Source: Salvia splendens
Lineage: Eukaryota; Streptophyta; Magnoliopsida; Lamiales; Lamiaceae
DNA: 64,000 bases
Assembly (NCBI RefSeq): GCF_004379255.2
Contig: NC_056049.1
Coordinates: forward strand, 24,660,063 to 24,724,062
Direction of reading: 5' to 3'
Shown: piece by piece, positions 46,523-58,080 of the stretch
How positions within the stretch are numbered: the stretch's first letter is position 1
Layout: each line of letters opens with the position of its first letter
The notes under the pieces: generated by a model
The model's input: the letters and a program-made list of their open reading frames with translations, nothing else
Database searches by the model: none
What the model was told of the DNA's origin: nothing
Program-made: the position numbers and the translations under genes

Positions 46523-46865
46523 TTCTTTCTTTTTGAGTAGTGTAAACAAGTACACAATGGCACTCATATAGGTAAAAAAAACTTCTACCTTTTTTTCTGT
46601 ACAATTGTAAAAATTCAGAGCTGCATTTCAACCTGCTATAAAAATCTTCCTTTCCTCATCAACCCCATCTAAACAAACCTCTCCTCCTCTTCTCCTCTTA
46701 ACCCTTCCATATTCGCCTTCATCGGTTATTGACTTTCGTCCCTCAAATGTACAAAGAAACGCTCGTGCTCCAGGGTTTCCGGCCCCATTGATCATGCGGA
46801 CGAGCTTCCAGAGTCCCAGAAACGAAAGGTACGAACGGATTTTTATTCTTCTTATATAACTTTAC

Positions 46866-46937
46866 AATGGTAGAGATGATGACGATGATGAAGGCGATGG
46901 TAGTGGTGATGGTGGTGGTGGTGGTGGTAATGATGAT
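46866..46937. repeat. GAT/GGT-rich simple sequence tract
   Basis: An impure trinucleotide tract of GAT and GGT units directly beyond the TPR gene stop codon, probably in its 3' untranslated region. Confidence 0.85.
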
Positions 46938-46947
46938 AGACGACTCC

Positions 46948-48696
46948 CTACGTGTTGAGAGGGAAACAGGTCTCTTCGCCACCGGTGCTCCACAAGAAGT
47001 TGGCGTATCTGGAGGCGAAGTGTGTGTTGTGTGGCTCGAGTGCCAGAGCTTGTAGGAAGCTCTCTTCGGCCGCCCAGTAGTCCTTCTTCACCGTCCATAG
47101 GAAGTTGGCGTATTCGGAGAAAGATTCTCCATCGGGTGGCGTTACTTGCACTGCCCGCTTGAAGCATTCCTCGGACCTGTTTCAACACGACGTGAGAACA
47201 AGGAAAGACGAAAGAAAGCCGTGGAAATTAGGTTAACGAGGCGTTCGTTCACTTTGGATGGTATATTAGACGGACCTTGGAGTCTGTGAAGATCATTTAG
47301 ATACCAATTTCTTTCGATACCAATTAGGTCATTTAAGATCATTTTAGTTCAAACGAGGGGCATGAACTAAAACGATCTAAAAGTGACCTCCGTGTTTGTT
47401 TATTTGGTTATGCATTAGGATTCAGTTTTTTTTAACGCACCCCTATATATACATATATATCAGAAGCAAGAGATCACCTTTGATAGTCGCGCGTCACGAG
47501 CTGCAAAAACCGCGCATAGTTCAGCAGCAAGAGAGTGTTATTAGGCTCTAGGGATAAGTACATCTGGTACAGAAGGTCCGTCCTGTAAAAATCCTGGTAA
47601 GTATCGGGCTCGATCTCCACAGACACGGGAGAAACAAAATGTTTCATGACGTCGTGACCAAGAACCACCTCGCCTTCCCCACCTCTCCGCACATTGTTAG
47701 CCTCATCAACCATTGAATCCCACAGCTGCATCTCCATCGCGCTCCTAAACTCATTACTCGGATAAATGCTCGGATTCCCTGACTCGCGTTCTGTCTTCTC
47801 CTCCACAACAAGCCCCCTATCTGCGTCCACCATACACAAAGACGAGCTTTTCCCATGCTCATAAGGCCTCCCCATCAACGAGGCCTCCCCCCCTATCGCG
47901 GTGTTTAGGGAGGTCGAATGTACGCTGAAATCAGCCAAGAGTACCATCACGTGCAGCATCAAAGCCGGTGTCCTCGAGAACACGTGCTGGAACAGCCACA
48001 CGAACGAGAGATGCATCTCCTTCCGCACCTTAGCTTTGATCACATCCAAATCCTCATCACACAGAGCCTCCCTTATGTGCAAGGCGGAGCTCTGCATCTC
48101 AATGATGATGAACACCATCGAGGCAAAGGCCGCCTTCACGGAGCAACAGCCACCCTCACCCTCCTCTGCCTCAGCGGAGCCCTCCTCCAACTGCAGCTTC
48201 TTCTTGATCATCCTAAGCGACAGGGGAATGTTGAAACTATTCGCCTTGTGTTCAACCATCGCCCACACAGCTGTTTCCCTATCCGGCCACTCGGGAAACT
48301 CCGGCCTGATCCCTAGCATCATCGGCTCCAAGAAGTCGAAACGTGACTCCAAGAACAAATCTTGATCCCTCCCCCCTTTCAGAAAGGGGGTGGCACTGCC
48401 AATAGTCCTGTTCTCGTTCGAAATAGCACAATGCTGTTTCTTCCGCCTGCGCCCCTCCTCCTCCCGAGGGCTACTCGACATCGCCTCAACATGGAACGAG
48501 GGCTTATCATCGAGATTCAAGGTGCAGGAGCGCCTGATGCTGTTGCCCCTCGAAATCTTGGTGAAGGACCTCGATTTCAGGAGGGTTTTCGAGGCAAATA
48601 CGAGGGAGAGAGGGCCATCAGTTTCGGATGTTCGGAAACAGAAGGACGAGGGTTGGAAGGAGCAATCTGCAGTCGGGGAAACGGGGTTTCAGCCTC
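46948..48696 (-). CDS. TPR-like superfamily protein, 5' end unresolved
   Basis: Two coding exons are clear: 47478 to at least 48482, and 46948-47176, joined by a GT-AG intron in phase. The protein has a conserved core (TAVWAMVEHKANSFNIPLSL), a middle helical region and C-terminal TPR-type helices (LYQMYLSLEPNNTLLLLNYARFL, then EYANFLWTVKKDYWAAEESF), ending NTGG-like STGGEETCFP. It matches plant TPR-like proteins of the At2g29670 type, whose function is not established. The frame stays open upstream to a stop at about 48692, with no ATG before MSSSPREEEG at 48482. So translation starts there, or an upstream exon supplies the start. A good donor (CCC|GTGAGT) at 49501 suggests a 5' intron. Confidence 0.8.
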
Positions 48697-49725
48697 ATCG
48701 TTCGCTAGTTCAACAATGAACAAAGGTGAGAAGAGGTGATAACAAAAAGCAAGATTACTGAAAATAAGGCACAAAAACAGGAAAATGGGGGCAAAAATAG
48801 GAGGAAGAGACAGTCGAAATCAGATAACAGATAACCCGTGAAAAAAGGGGTCTTTGAAATCTCATGGAAAAGATGAAAACAAGAAAAAAAAAAAAAAGAG
48901 AGATCTTGAAAAGGAGGGGAAAAAAATCAACTCAATGAATCACAATTGATTAGTCAGAGCTATAATAAGTCAAGATACATAAAGATCCTTCCTTTACTAA
49001 AAATCTACTCAACCATTAACGCAATTCAATGAAACCAAAGCTCAATAAAGCAAACACATGCTTGCATTTTTCTATTCACACAAATAAGTCTTTACAAACT
49101 ACAACTTCATATAAAAGAAAGCATTCACATAGTGTATTAGTTTGGACTGATATTGAAAAATAAAGCAACTAAAGAGAAGGGAATGAAAAAGGGGTGAAAT
49201 GAAATCGATTCAACTCAATGAATCACAAAAAAAGTAAACACAATTGATAGATTAATCAGACCTATAATAAGTCAAGATACATCAAGATCCTTCCTTTACC
49301 AAAATTCTACTCCACCATTAGCGAAATTCAATTTAACCAAAGCCCAATAAAGCAAAAACACACACACAAACACATGCTTGCATTTTTAGATTCACACACT
49401 AAATAGAAGAAAAGCATTTCAAATGCATACAGTGTGAAAACAAGAAGCAAGTAAAGGAGAAGGGAATGAAAAAGATTGGATTTTGGGAAGAGGGAACTCA
49501 CGGGATTGGGATAAACGGAGATGAAGCGTGGGAGTTTGAGTGGAAATGAGTAGGAAGAAGGAAGGTTAACGTTGAGATATATAGAAAAGAAATTAATATA
49601 AAATGGGGAGAAAAAGAAAAATAGGGAAGTGGGGAAGAATTGGATGAGGGATAAAAGGTTAGGAAGAGAAAGGAGACGATATTTAGAAAGTTCTGTACCA
49701 AAAAACAAAGATGTTGCACTTTTAG
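48697..49725. other. Probable 5' intron and leader exon of the TPR gene
   Basis: Minus-strand sequence above 49501 is CT-rich like a leader, with TATATATC near 49580 as a possible TATA box, and ends in the donor GTGAGT at 49501. Two long similar stretches around 48930-49100 and 49200-49390 share phrases such as AAGTCAAGATACAT and GATCCTTCCTTTAC, showing an old internal duplication inside the intron. Confidence 0.5.
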
Positions 49726-49739
49726 GACCAGTGGGGCAG

Positions 49740-50198
49740 GTTTTTTTTTAGGAGGATCAACGATGGTTCCCCGTCTACCCTGAAGTGACTCGGATCCTCG
49801 GCATAACGGTCGGAGGTGAAGGGTCTTACCACCGAGCTGCGCTTCGTTGTCTGGGTGGGAACAAACGAGTCCACCTACCTTCCCCAAGCACGGGTCCAGG
49901 CCGCCCCCCAAACATGGGTACAGGCTACCTCCCCAGCTCCTGGGTCCAGGCCAGTGAACCCATCATTGTCTGAGTGGGAACAAATGAGTCCACCTACCTC
50001 CCCCAAGCACCGGTCCAGGCCGCCCCCTCCCAAACATGGGTTCATGCTACCTCCCCCAGCTCCTGGGTCCAGGCCAGTGAACCCATCACCCCCAAGGGAA
50101 ATTAATCCCCAAGATGCGCCTCTCAAGGGTCGAACTCGTGACCTCCAGGATGGACACGGTATCCAGCGCCCTTTACCGCTAGGCCAAGGGGCTTGGAT
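49740..50198 (-). mobile_element. tRNA-derived SINE 2, with internal duplication
   Basis: On the minus strand the head carries box A (TGGCCTAGCGG, 50176-50186) and box B (GAGTTCGACCC, 50127-50137), and the far end has an A tail (49741-49749). The flanks GACCAGTGGGGCAG (49726-49739) and GACCGGTGGGGAAG (50199-50212) match at 12 of 14 positions as a target duplication. The element is about 460 bp, long for a plant SINE, because a unit of about 119 bases in its body is present twice. Confidence 0.8.
49845..50088. repeat. 119-bp tandem duplication inside SINE 2
   Basis: GTTGTCTGGGTGGGAACAAA at 49846 and the variant ATTGTCTGAGTGGGAACAAA at 49965 open two copies; both end in CCAGTGAACCCATCA. The copies differ at several positions. 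Confidence 0.9.
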
Positions 50199-50257
50199 GA
50201 CCGGTGGGGAAGCTTCATCAATGGCGGATTGTCAAAATCATTTTCTTTATTTGGGTA

Positions 50258-52259
50258 GAGCATCCACAGTGGACGGATGTCCCGGCGGACATTCTGACGG
50301 ACTTCCGAAAAACACATCCTGCTACGTCATAAGGACATCCCACTGCACAATGACGGACATCCACAAGGACATCCCGACGGACATCCACAATAATAAAAAT
50401 TCACAAATTCACCAAATTAAACAATTTACGGAATTAAAATTTCGACACAGAGAAAATGCAACCACTTTCTTTATTTAAAACAAACATACATAATTATTAA
50501 AAAAAACACATAGTTAAAAAAACAACCTCAAGCTTGGACAAATGCGACCCCTGTCTCGCTCCTCGTCTTCCCCGCCGCAAGTCCCGTCGTGTCCGAGGCC
50601 GGTCCCGGCGTCACTCACGGGCAGGGATGACATCCCCAAATCGTGTCGCATACTGTCGATGACATCCTTCAGCATCAACTTGTATAAGGGGTCAGTCGCT
50701 GCATACCACTTCTTCATGGTGTGTATCAGGGTCTCATGCTGCTGAATGTGGGCGAGTGAGGGGAGCTAGGGATCGATCTGGGAAGGAGCTGTCGATTGGA
50801 CCTAGGGGGACCCGCTGGCGCTTCCCCTAGCCATCTGCATCACGGTATTTTGCCCAACCGGGCGACGGCGGCGGGAAGACGATTGAGGGGTCGGGAACTC
50901 TGCCTCGGCGTCAGGGAGTTCGTGGGAACCGGCACTGCTGTTGTACTCCTCGGAGGCGTTGATCTTTGTCCGCTTCGGCCAGCCAGCTTCAACACCCAAA
51001 CTAAACTTTGCGGAAGTCTGCATCACAAGATAGATCTCTCAATATTTGAATTCCCCAAAACTCAATTCACTGTCGGGGAACTACTGGTGAGACAGAAGCT
51101 TCACATCATCGGCGGACATGCCGCTGGTTGCCGTGCGGAGGTTGTTTTGGTAGATGCCGGCAAATCGACTGAGCTGCCTCCTCAGCCGCTCCCACTATTT
51201 CTGCATTGCTCTCCATCGTGAGGCTTTCCACCTGGTGGTTTGAATTGAAGGTAGCTTTGGTTAATGCGCCACCACATTTTGACGATATGCTGGTTAGCCT
51301 CGATGTAGCGATCCCTGACTACACTGATCCAGGCCTCCGCCATGGCGACATACTCCCCTATGCTCCAGATGGTCCTCTTTCTCCCGCCGGCTTCCTTCCC
51401 CTCCTCCTCGGCCCTCGCCCCACCCTCGTTCCCCGCACCCAAGGACAAGGTAGTGCCCTTTCCCTTCCCTCTCCCTTGCTTCCGCGTTTCCCTGCCGCCG
51501 GTGGCATCTCAGTGGGAGACTCCCTGACCGGAGATAGCCCCAACTCCTCAAAAGAGAAAGTCTCAATACCGGTGAACTGAGTCTCCAGAGGAGTACTCTG
51601 GGGGGAATCACTAGACAATAAATCCATGTAGGGGCAATAGACATTGTCCCCAAGTGATTGGGGGACCCCCCGCAGCGGCTGGCATGCCTTGCATCATCCC
51701 GGGCATTTGGGGCATCATCCTCGTCATCGCGGCACGCATGCCGGGCATTTGGGGCATTTGGGGCATCATCCCACCCATCCTTGCACACCAAGGGGGTACA
51801 TATTGTAGTACCCGGGCAACATCCCCGCCATTTGGGGTTGGGGCATCATCGGCACCATTACGGGCATCATCCCGGACATCGGTGCACTTCCACCGGTATT
51901 TCCCCCAACTCTAACCGAAAAAGTCGACATTTGTGACTCGCTCGTGGCGAGAGAATCACTATCGTGGTGCACCATTTATCTTCAAAAGAAATGAAAGTAG
52001 AGAGAGAAACTCGTTAAAACAAGTGGTGCGAATGAAATGAAGTTCTACGAGCCGTATATATAGAGTTTTTTTTAAAAAAATAAAAATCAGGACGTCTGTC
52101 GTGGCACTGCAATGGCGGACCTCCCGACGGACATCGTCAGAAAGCTGCGGAACTCCGGTGTTTGCAAGCGACGTCCGCGTCCGCCGGGTTTACGCCTAAT
52201 GGCGGACGTCCGATACGCCGGTTTGACGTCTGTCGGGACGCCCGCCACTACGGATGTTC
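50258..52259. mobile_element. PIF/Harbinger transposon 2, Myb-like gene only
   Basis: The left end GAGCATCCACAGTGGACGG and the inverted right end GAACATCCGTAGTGGCGGG match well, and the similarity continues inward with GTCCCG and GACGTCCG-like words. The flanks GTA and TTA agree at 2 of 3 bases. The 2,002-bp element contains only the accessory Myb-like protein gene of the family and no transposase. Confidence 0.75.
50514..51975 (-). pseudogene. Harbinger Myb-like (trihelix-type) accessory protein, broken
   Basis: PIF/Harbinger elements carry a second gene whose Myb/SANT-like protein binds DNA and helps the transposase. Here the minus strand shows a Met/Pro-rich N-terminus (near 51975-51770), the DNA-binding region TIWSIGEYVAMAEAWISVV (near 51340) with NQHIVKMWWRINQSYL, then FAGIYQNNLRTATSGMSADD (near 51130), KRTKINASEEYNSSAGSHEL (near 50960) and the C-terminal MKKWYAATDPLYKLMLKDVI (50717 on). 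These pieces lie in different frames, with stops near 51200 and 51090, so the gene is dead. A related active copy would be needed for function. Confidence 0.8.
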
Positions 52260-52664
52260 TTAAAAAAACATCATTTTATAACTAAATGTTCGATATCCCA
52301 CTTGGAGAAATGTTTGGTTCCATTGTATACGTAATTATAAACTACTACTAATAATATACATTTTCTTCATATTTTAAAAATACTTTTTTTTAGAACAATA
52401 TGAGTTTTATATGCAACTATAAATTACTATAGTTAATATACTTTCTCCGTATTTTAAAATAAAAAAATTTGGAACAATATGAGTTTTTTATATAATATTA
52501 GTAACGAAAGAGAAAAAAATTTAATTGGAATATTATTAAAAAAAGTCATTTTTTTACTAGTATTGGTGGTATAGTTTAGTATCTCAAAAGCCCATGAATG
52601 AGGTGAAGCCCAAGATTAAACTGCAATATCTTAGATAAATTTTCTAGATTATGTGATTAAATTA

Positions 52665-52915
52665 TACTTTCTTCATCCTAGGAGTCATATTTGGTGAGGG
52701 CATTGATTTTAAAAAATATAAAGAACAATGGATAAGAAAAATAGTGGAATATGAAGTCCATTTTTATATTAATTTATAATAAAAAATAAGTGAAGTGGGT
52801 TAGTGGAATGTGAGATCCACTTAACATTTATGGCAAAAAAAATAAAATGTGACTCTTATTATGTGACACACTAAAATGACAAAATGTGATTTTTATTGTG
52901 GGGCCGAAGAGTACT
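52665..52915. mobile_element. Degraded Stowaway-like MITE
   Basis: The left part CTTTCTTCATCCTAGGAGTC and the inverted right end CTCTTCGGCCCCACAATAA are related to the CTCCCTCCGTCCC terminus. The interior resembles the other MITEs here (GTGGAATGTGAGATCCACTT). Borders are approximate. Confidence 0.5.
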
Positions 52916-53743
52916 CTTTTTTACTTCAACTATACAACATGACTAAAATAGATGTTTATTACAGCCTACCAAATATCTACAGTAGATTTATTATCACACT
53001 CAATTAAAATAATTTACATTTTAACCTAGGATAATTTTATCAGCCTACTGCCTACCAAACTATTAATTTATATTCATTGACTATAATGCCTCATCTATCT
53101 CAAGTTACTATCAGTCTCCAGATTACCTATTTTCTACATAGAGGACCCAAATTGTAGGTTTGATAAATGTAATTTAAAATATACTGTAACTGTGAAGCGC
53201 ATATGGCATATAATATAATTAGATGCTACCAATTAGGAAGACATCATATCTTAATTACATGCATTGTGACATCCCCATGTTAAATATGACATATAAAGTG
53301 CACCCTCTTTAGTCTTTACTAAGAAGAAAGAGCCAATGCCTTGAAAAGTGAACTTTGATGGGATTTCCACCAGCTTGGCATCGACACTAACTTGCATGTC
53401 ACAACTAGATACATAATAATTTATGTTAATCCACGATAGGTCTGATAAAGTCCATTGATTGTATTATATGTGAAATTAATTTTATGTTAATTCGCACGAG
53501 TTTTAATAAATAGGTTAGCATATTATATATGAACCAAGTTTAAATTTTAAAATAAAATATAAATTGAGTAGGTAAATGCAATGTGAATCTCACTTACTAA
53601 AATTTGAATGAAATGTTTTATTGAGAATACAGTCGAATATCAAAATTAGATTTTAATTTTGGAAATGGAGGACGTAGTATATTATTTAGTGACTAGTGAT
53701 TTTATTTCTTTATTATTGTATGCACCTCACATATGCTTGGTAG

Positions 53744-54018
53744 TTCCTTCGTCCAATCACTTTTCTTCATTTGATCCATACCGCAAAAGTAGTCAACTTA
53801 TAATTTTGAATTTTCTTAAAAAAAATTAAATATTTTCTCCAATAGTCAACCACTTTTAATTCAATTTTTCTTATTCACTCCATGTATAAAGTACATATAA
53901 AGAATAAAGTAGAAAAAGTGATATTTCTATATTTAAAAATATGACATTAAAGTGGAACATTACAAAAAGGAAAATATGTCAATTAGAATTTAAATAATTA
54001 AGTGGGTTGGAGGAAGTA
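53744..54018. mobile_element. Degraded Stowaway-like MITE
   Basis: Left end GTTCCTTCGTCCAATCACTT and inverted right end TACTTCCTCCAACCCACTT mirror each other, with TA at both sides. About 275 bp, non-coding, AT-rich. Confidence 0.6.
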
Positions 54019-54359
54019 CTAATTTGGAAAGGTCCAAAGAGTATAAATGTATAATTATTCATGGAGTTATTTTTTAATTTAGTAATAGCAAACTAAATAT
54101 TTTACTATTAGACAACTAATAGATGATTATGTGAAAAGTTGTAAAAAGAGAAGTAAACATCATTTTTAAGAACATCAACTACTAACTTTTCTTCAATAGC
54201 CAATACAAAATAACTGCATATTCAAATACTAAACATAAACTACCTCTCAAATGTTTGGTAACAAGTGGAAACCATTTCCTAGGTAAGCATCAAAACAAGA
54301 ACACCAAGCTAAAACTAATTAGTCCAATGCTACCTTTCATTAAAACTACTAACATAAAC

Positions 54360-56680
54360 CTAATCGAAAAGGTTGCAAACAAAGTCATCATCCGACTCCT
54401 CATCCACTTCCTCCTTCTTCGCCTCCTCCTTGGCCGCGGCTGCCGGAGCAGCACCACCGGAAACCGCCCCTCCCGCCGGTGCAGCTGCAACCGCAAACTT
54501 GCTAGGATTCTGCATTATTCACAAAAACAATACATAAACAACTGCACAACTACAAAAAGCAAGAAAATCTAAGGTTGGTTTGATAGTTGATACTCACTGC
54601 AAGATACTCCTTCACTTTGTCAGCATGGGGGTAGGAGTATTCCGTCTCCACGGCAATGGCCAGCGCATTCTTGTACGCGTTAATGAACATGTGCGGGGCG
54701 GCTGCGATGGTCGGGTATGCAATAGCCAGCGACAGAGAAGTGACCATGGCGACACCCTGTGCGAATCTCTCGGTGAGGTCGTCTTCTGTCAAGTTGAGAA
54801 CTTCAGGGCTGAAGACAGATCCGTTGTCGTAGACGGAGAGCACGACGAGGCCGTACGAGAAAGGGCGGATTCCGAGCTTGGCAAGCAGTGCGGCCTCAGA
54901 GGATCCCACTTTATCGCCCTTGTGGATGAGCTCCACAGGGGTTATGATCTCGACAGTGCCCTTGTTGATCTTGGTGGGAATATTGAGAACCTGTGGAAGA
55001 GAGAGAAGTGAGATTCTAACTGTACTAGGAAATGGAAAAGAGGAAAATGAAGTGAAGGGAGGTAATGAGAACCTGGAAGAAGGAAGTCTGTGATGGATCA
55101 AGCCCAGTGTTGCCGGGTGGGACAACAACATCGATTGGAGCTACCAAACCAACACGAGCGGGTGCTCCGACCTGATATTGTGCAACGAGAGTAAATTTAA
55201 GCATATTATCAATCGAAGTAATGCAAGCAAGATATGATATAAATCATTACTTCCATAGATAAAGATATAACTTTTGAGATACTGTAACATGCCAAATGTT
55301 GGATCTATCAATGAGCCCAAACACTAATATGGAAGAAAAGGTGTCATAAAAGGGGGGAGAGAGAGTTAATGAATAGATAATGACTTCAATGTTAACAAAC
55401 AATATAACATTGTCAACAAAGAGGGAATGTAACAAAAGAAGTACTAAACATTCTACATTGATTCAAAAATATAGAGACGGAAAGGAACACCAATATCACC
55501 CTGTTGACAAAGAGGGGCAGTAACAAAAGGAGTTCTAAACAATCTAGACTGATTCAAGGATCTAGAACTGGAAAATATTTTTTTACGGTTAGTTAACAAA
55601 CAATACCACCTTGTTAACAAAGAGGGCAGTGAAACAACAGAAGTTCTAAATAATCTACATTGATTAAAGAATCTAGAACTGGAAAATAAAAATCACTTCA
55701 AAGTTAACAAACAATATCACCTTGTTAGAAAAGAGGGCAAGTAACAAAATAAGCAAAATTGTTTGCTAACACTGAAGTCATTATTTATTGTTCAATTTGT
55801 AGAGGTCTAAAAGATCAAGAGACCTATCAAACGTGACATATCATTAATAATAAAAAAGGCAATATTAAAATATAAGAATGAGGAAAAGACAAGCATTTAG
55901 TACCTTGTATTTGCCAACCTCCTCACTGACTTCCTTCAAATCGCCCTTGGTAAAGATCAACCCTACATTACCCTGAGAAAGAGACAACAAACAATCCAGT
56001 TTAACTCTACAGGACATTGGGCGTTTTGTCTAAAAAAACGTGAATTCTCTCTCCTAATTTATTATTCAATAATAAAGTAAGTCGACGACAAATTGACTCG
56101 AAACTATTAAGCGAATATAAAATTGAACAAACCACCTGCATTTACATCGCGACGAAATTATTAATCATAAAAAAAAGCTGCAGTAATTAGCTAGAAAACG
56201 ATAGAAACCGACAGATCGACAATTATTGATCACCAACACCGAAAAATTCGCTAAACAAATCATATTTACATGCGATTCATAAACACAACATAAACAAACA
56301 GTATCCAAAATCACTGAAACCAGTAGCAATATCGTAAATCACGCGTTACACACATGCATAGACCATGCACAATTCTCTACAGCAAAAACTCCACGAAATC
56401 GAAGGAAATTGAGGATACTTACAACAAGGAGAGGCACGAGGCTGAGGATCGCGGTGTTTCCGGTGTTCTCGGAGTGGATCCTGACGGTTCTCTTCATCAT
56501 GGTGTTTTTCCCCATCAGAACAACGGAATCTCCGCGCAAACCCTTGCGGATGTTCTGGAGCTGCGTTGATCCGACGTTATCGGCGGCCACCACCAGGATC
56601 TGAGCGTACTCGTCGATCAAACGGCACATCTTCTTGTCGTAGGAGACCTTCTTCTCGGCTTTGGTAAGCTTGGGAGCCAT
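54360..56680 (-). CDS. RPP0: Ribosomal stalk protein P0 (60S acidic)
   Basis: Five exons (56423-56680, 55904-55972, 55073-55171, 54598-54990, 54360-54509) total 969 bases and encode 322 residues, the normal length. P0 anchors the P1/P2 stalk on the large ribosomal subunit and recruits translation GTPases. The rRNA-binding domain ([15 protein letters not shown] ... [18 protein letters not shown]) and the central domain ([36 protein letters not shown]) are well conserved. The C-terminal tail is alanine-rich then acidic and ends [13 protein letters not shown], where plants and animals usually have a GFGLFD- or GFSLFD-type end. All introns are GT-AG. Confidence 0.95.
55380..55750. repeat. Minisatellite-like array in a P0 intron
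   Basis: A unit containing TTGTTAACAAAGAGGGCAG-like sequence recurs at about 55411, 55502, 55612 and 55723, i.e. about every 91-111 bases. About four diverged copies lie in the intron between the second and third coding exons. Confidence 0.85.
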
Positions 56681-57036
56681 CGCCGCGTGGTGAGTTCAGC
56701 TGCGGAAGGAGGGTTTTTTGCACGGAGATGGACTGCTGGTAAAAGTAAAACCCTAGTTTTTACCATCGAGGATTTATATAGGTGAAATCGAGTAGGTAAA
56801 TTGATTGGGCTCTCTCCCTTATGGGCCGAAAATTCAAAATGCATTCCCTTCTTGGCCCAATTTCGTATGTTTTTGTATGGAAATGCAAATTCGTTTTACA
56901 GAAAGTACCTTAGATAGTTTGTTCGTCATAGGAATATTAGCTTAATGCCTTAATTAAATGTGCCATAATTTTTAATAAAAGTAATTTATGTAGAGATAAA
57001 GGTCGTAATAATTGATAAATAAGACGATCTCATGTG

Positions 57037-57575
57037 TAGGGTTGGAACGGCACGGTATACCGTGCCAAAATTGTCATACCGCATACCCTACCGAAAAGTG
57101 CGGTATGACCAAAAACATTACCTTTATCGTACCTTTTTTTTGGTATACCGCATACCGGTATACCGAAAAGTCGGTATACCAAAATTTATATATCGTTACC
57201 TTACCGACATTTCGATATATTGCGGTATGCCGAAATCATGGTACGGTATACCGAATACCGCATGTCAAAACCTAACATTCATGCATTAAATAGCAAAAAT
57301 ATTATTTTAAACATCTAGGAAATATCCAAAGTGATAAAAATCCATCACAAAGCAAACATAGTTCATGACATTCAAAATCCATTCAATTATGTTTAATAAA
57401 ATTATATAATAATATATTTTATAAATAATAAATATGTTAAATATGGTATATCTGAGGTGTATACCGCCAATTACGGTATATACCATATTTGCGGTATACC
57501 GCGTCAAAAATTCGGTATTGTCGATATTTTTTCAGTACGGTAAGTGCGGTATTTCGATATATTTTCTCAGCCCTA
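57037..57575. mobile_element. Non-autonomous hAT element C
   Basis: The 539-bp segment starts TAGGGTTGG and ends in inverted TAGGGCTGA, and the 8-bp target CTCATGTG is repeated exactly at 57029-57036 and 57576-57583. Both arms are packed with the palindrome GGTATACC and related CGGTAT words. No coding sequence. Placement is between P0 and SYP3. Confidence 0.93.
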
Positions 57576-57583
57576 CTCATGTG

Positions 57584-58080
57584 TAGGCCGGCAAACTTGC
57601 GGGACACAAGAGATATTGATTAATTACTTCTAATTAACACTAATAAATTCAGTTCGTATCTAATCACTTCAATAAATACATTAAATGTGCCAGATAATTA
57701 GTGCATGTCTTAATAAATGTAGTGTGAATGAAGAAATTAATAATTCATGTGGTAGAAAACTAAATAAATTGATAGAATAAGAGTAATATGTTGTAGGGTA
57801 TTATATTAGTATTTATCAATAAAAATCGATACATTTTTATGGATAGTATGAAAACGACAAAAAATTGACTATTTTTTTAGAGATGCAGAAGCATGCTAAA
57901 TTACTAGGTAATAATGTGTAATAGGAATACATGAGCAGCTCTTAATCATATGCTAACAATGACAGCAACTACTAACCAAACAATGTCACTAGCGTTTTTT
58001 CAATAGACCTAACACGTTTTATCAATCTGCTTTGGCAGCACTGCAAACAGATCTTAGTTTTTTTTGCACGTTTCATTTCA
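57584..58080. other. Intergenic DNA, SYP3 promoter side
   Basis: AT-rich sequence without a gene or repeat. The last 100 bases are less AT-rich and probably the SYP3 leader. Confidence 0.5.

Larger units (their letters stand above)
45069..46947. other. AT-rich intergenic DNA between GT64 and TPR genes
   Basis: The two genes converge here, so both 3' untranslated regions lie in this stretch. Two small tandem duplications and a GAT/GGT-rich tract are listed separately. No other gene is visible. Confidence 0.55.
52260..54359. other. AT-rich intergenic DNA with two MITE-like elements
   Basis: No gene is visible. Two degraded MITE-like segments are listed separately. The region near 54250-54359 is the 3' untranslated part of the P0 gene. 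Confidence 0.55.

Noticed and set aside
47901..48365. 154-codon plus-strand frame opposite the TPR gene
   Set aside because: It is the antisense shadow of the conserved TPR coding exon.
50120..50200. Possible tRNA gene at the SINE 2 head
   Set aside because: Box A and box B are clear but no proper acceptor stem closes, and target duplications flank a longer element.
49816..50478. 220-codon plus-strand frame
   Set aside because: It runs across SINE 2 in antisense and into the Harbinger end; its proline-rich repeats are the 119-bp SINE duplication.
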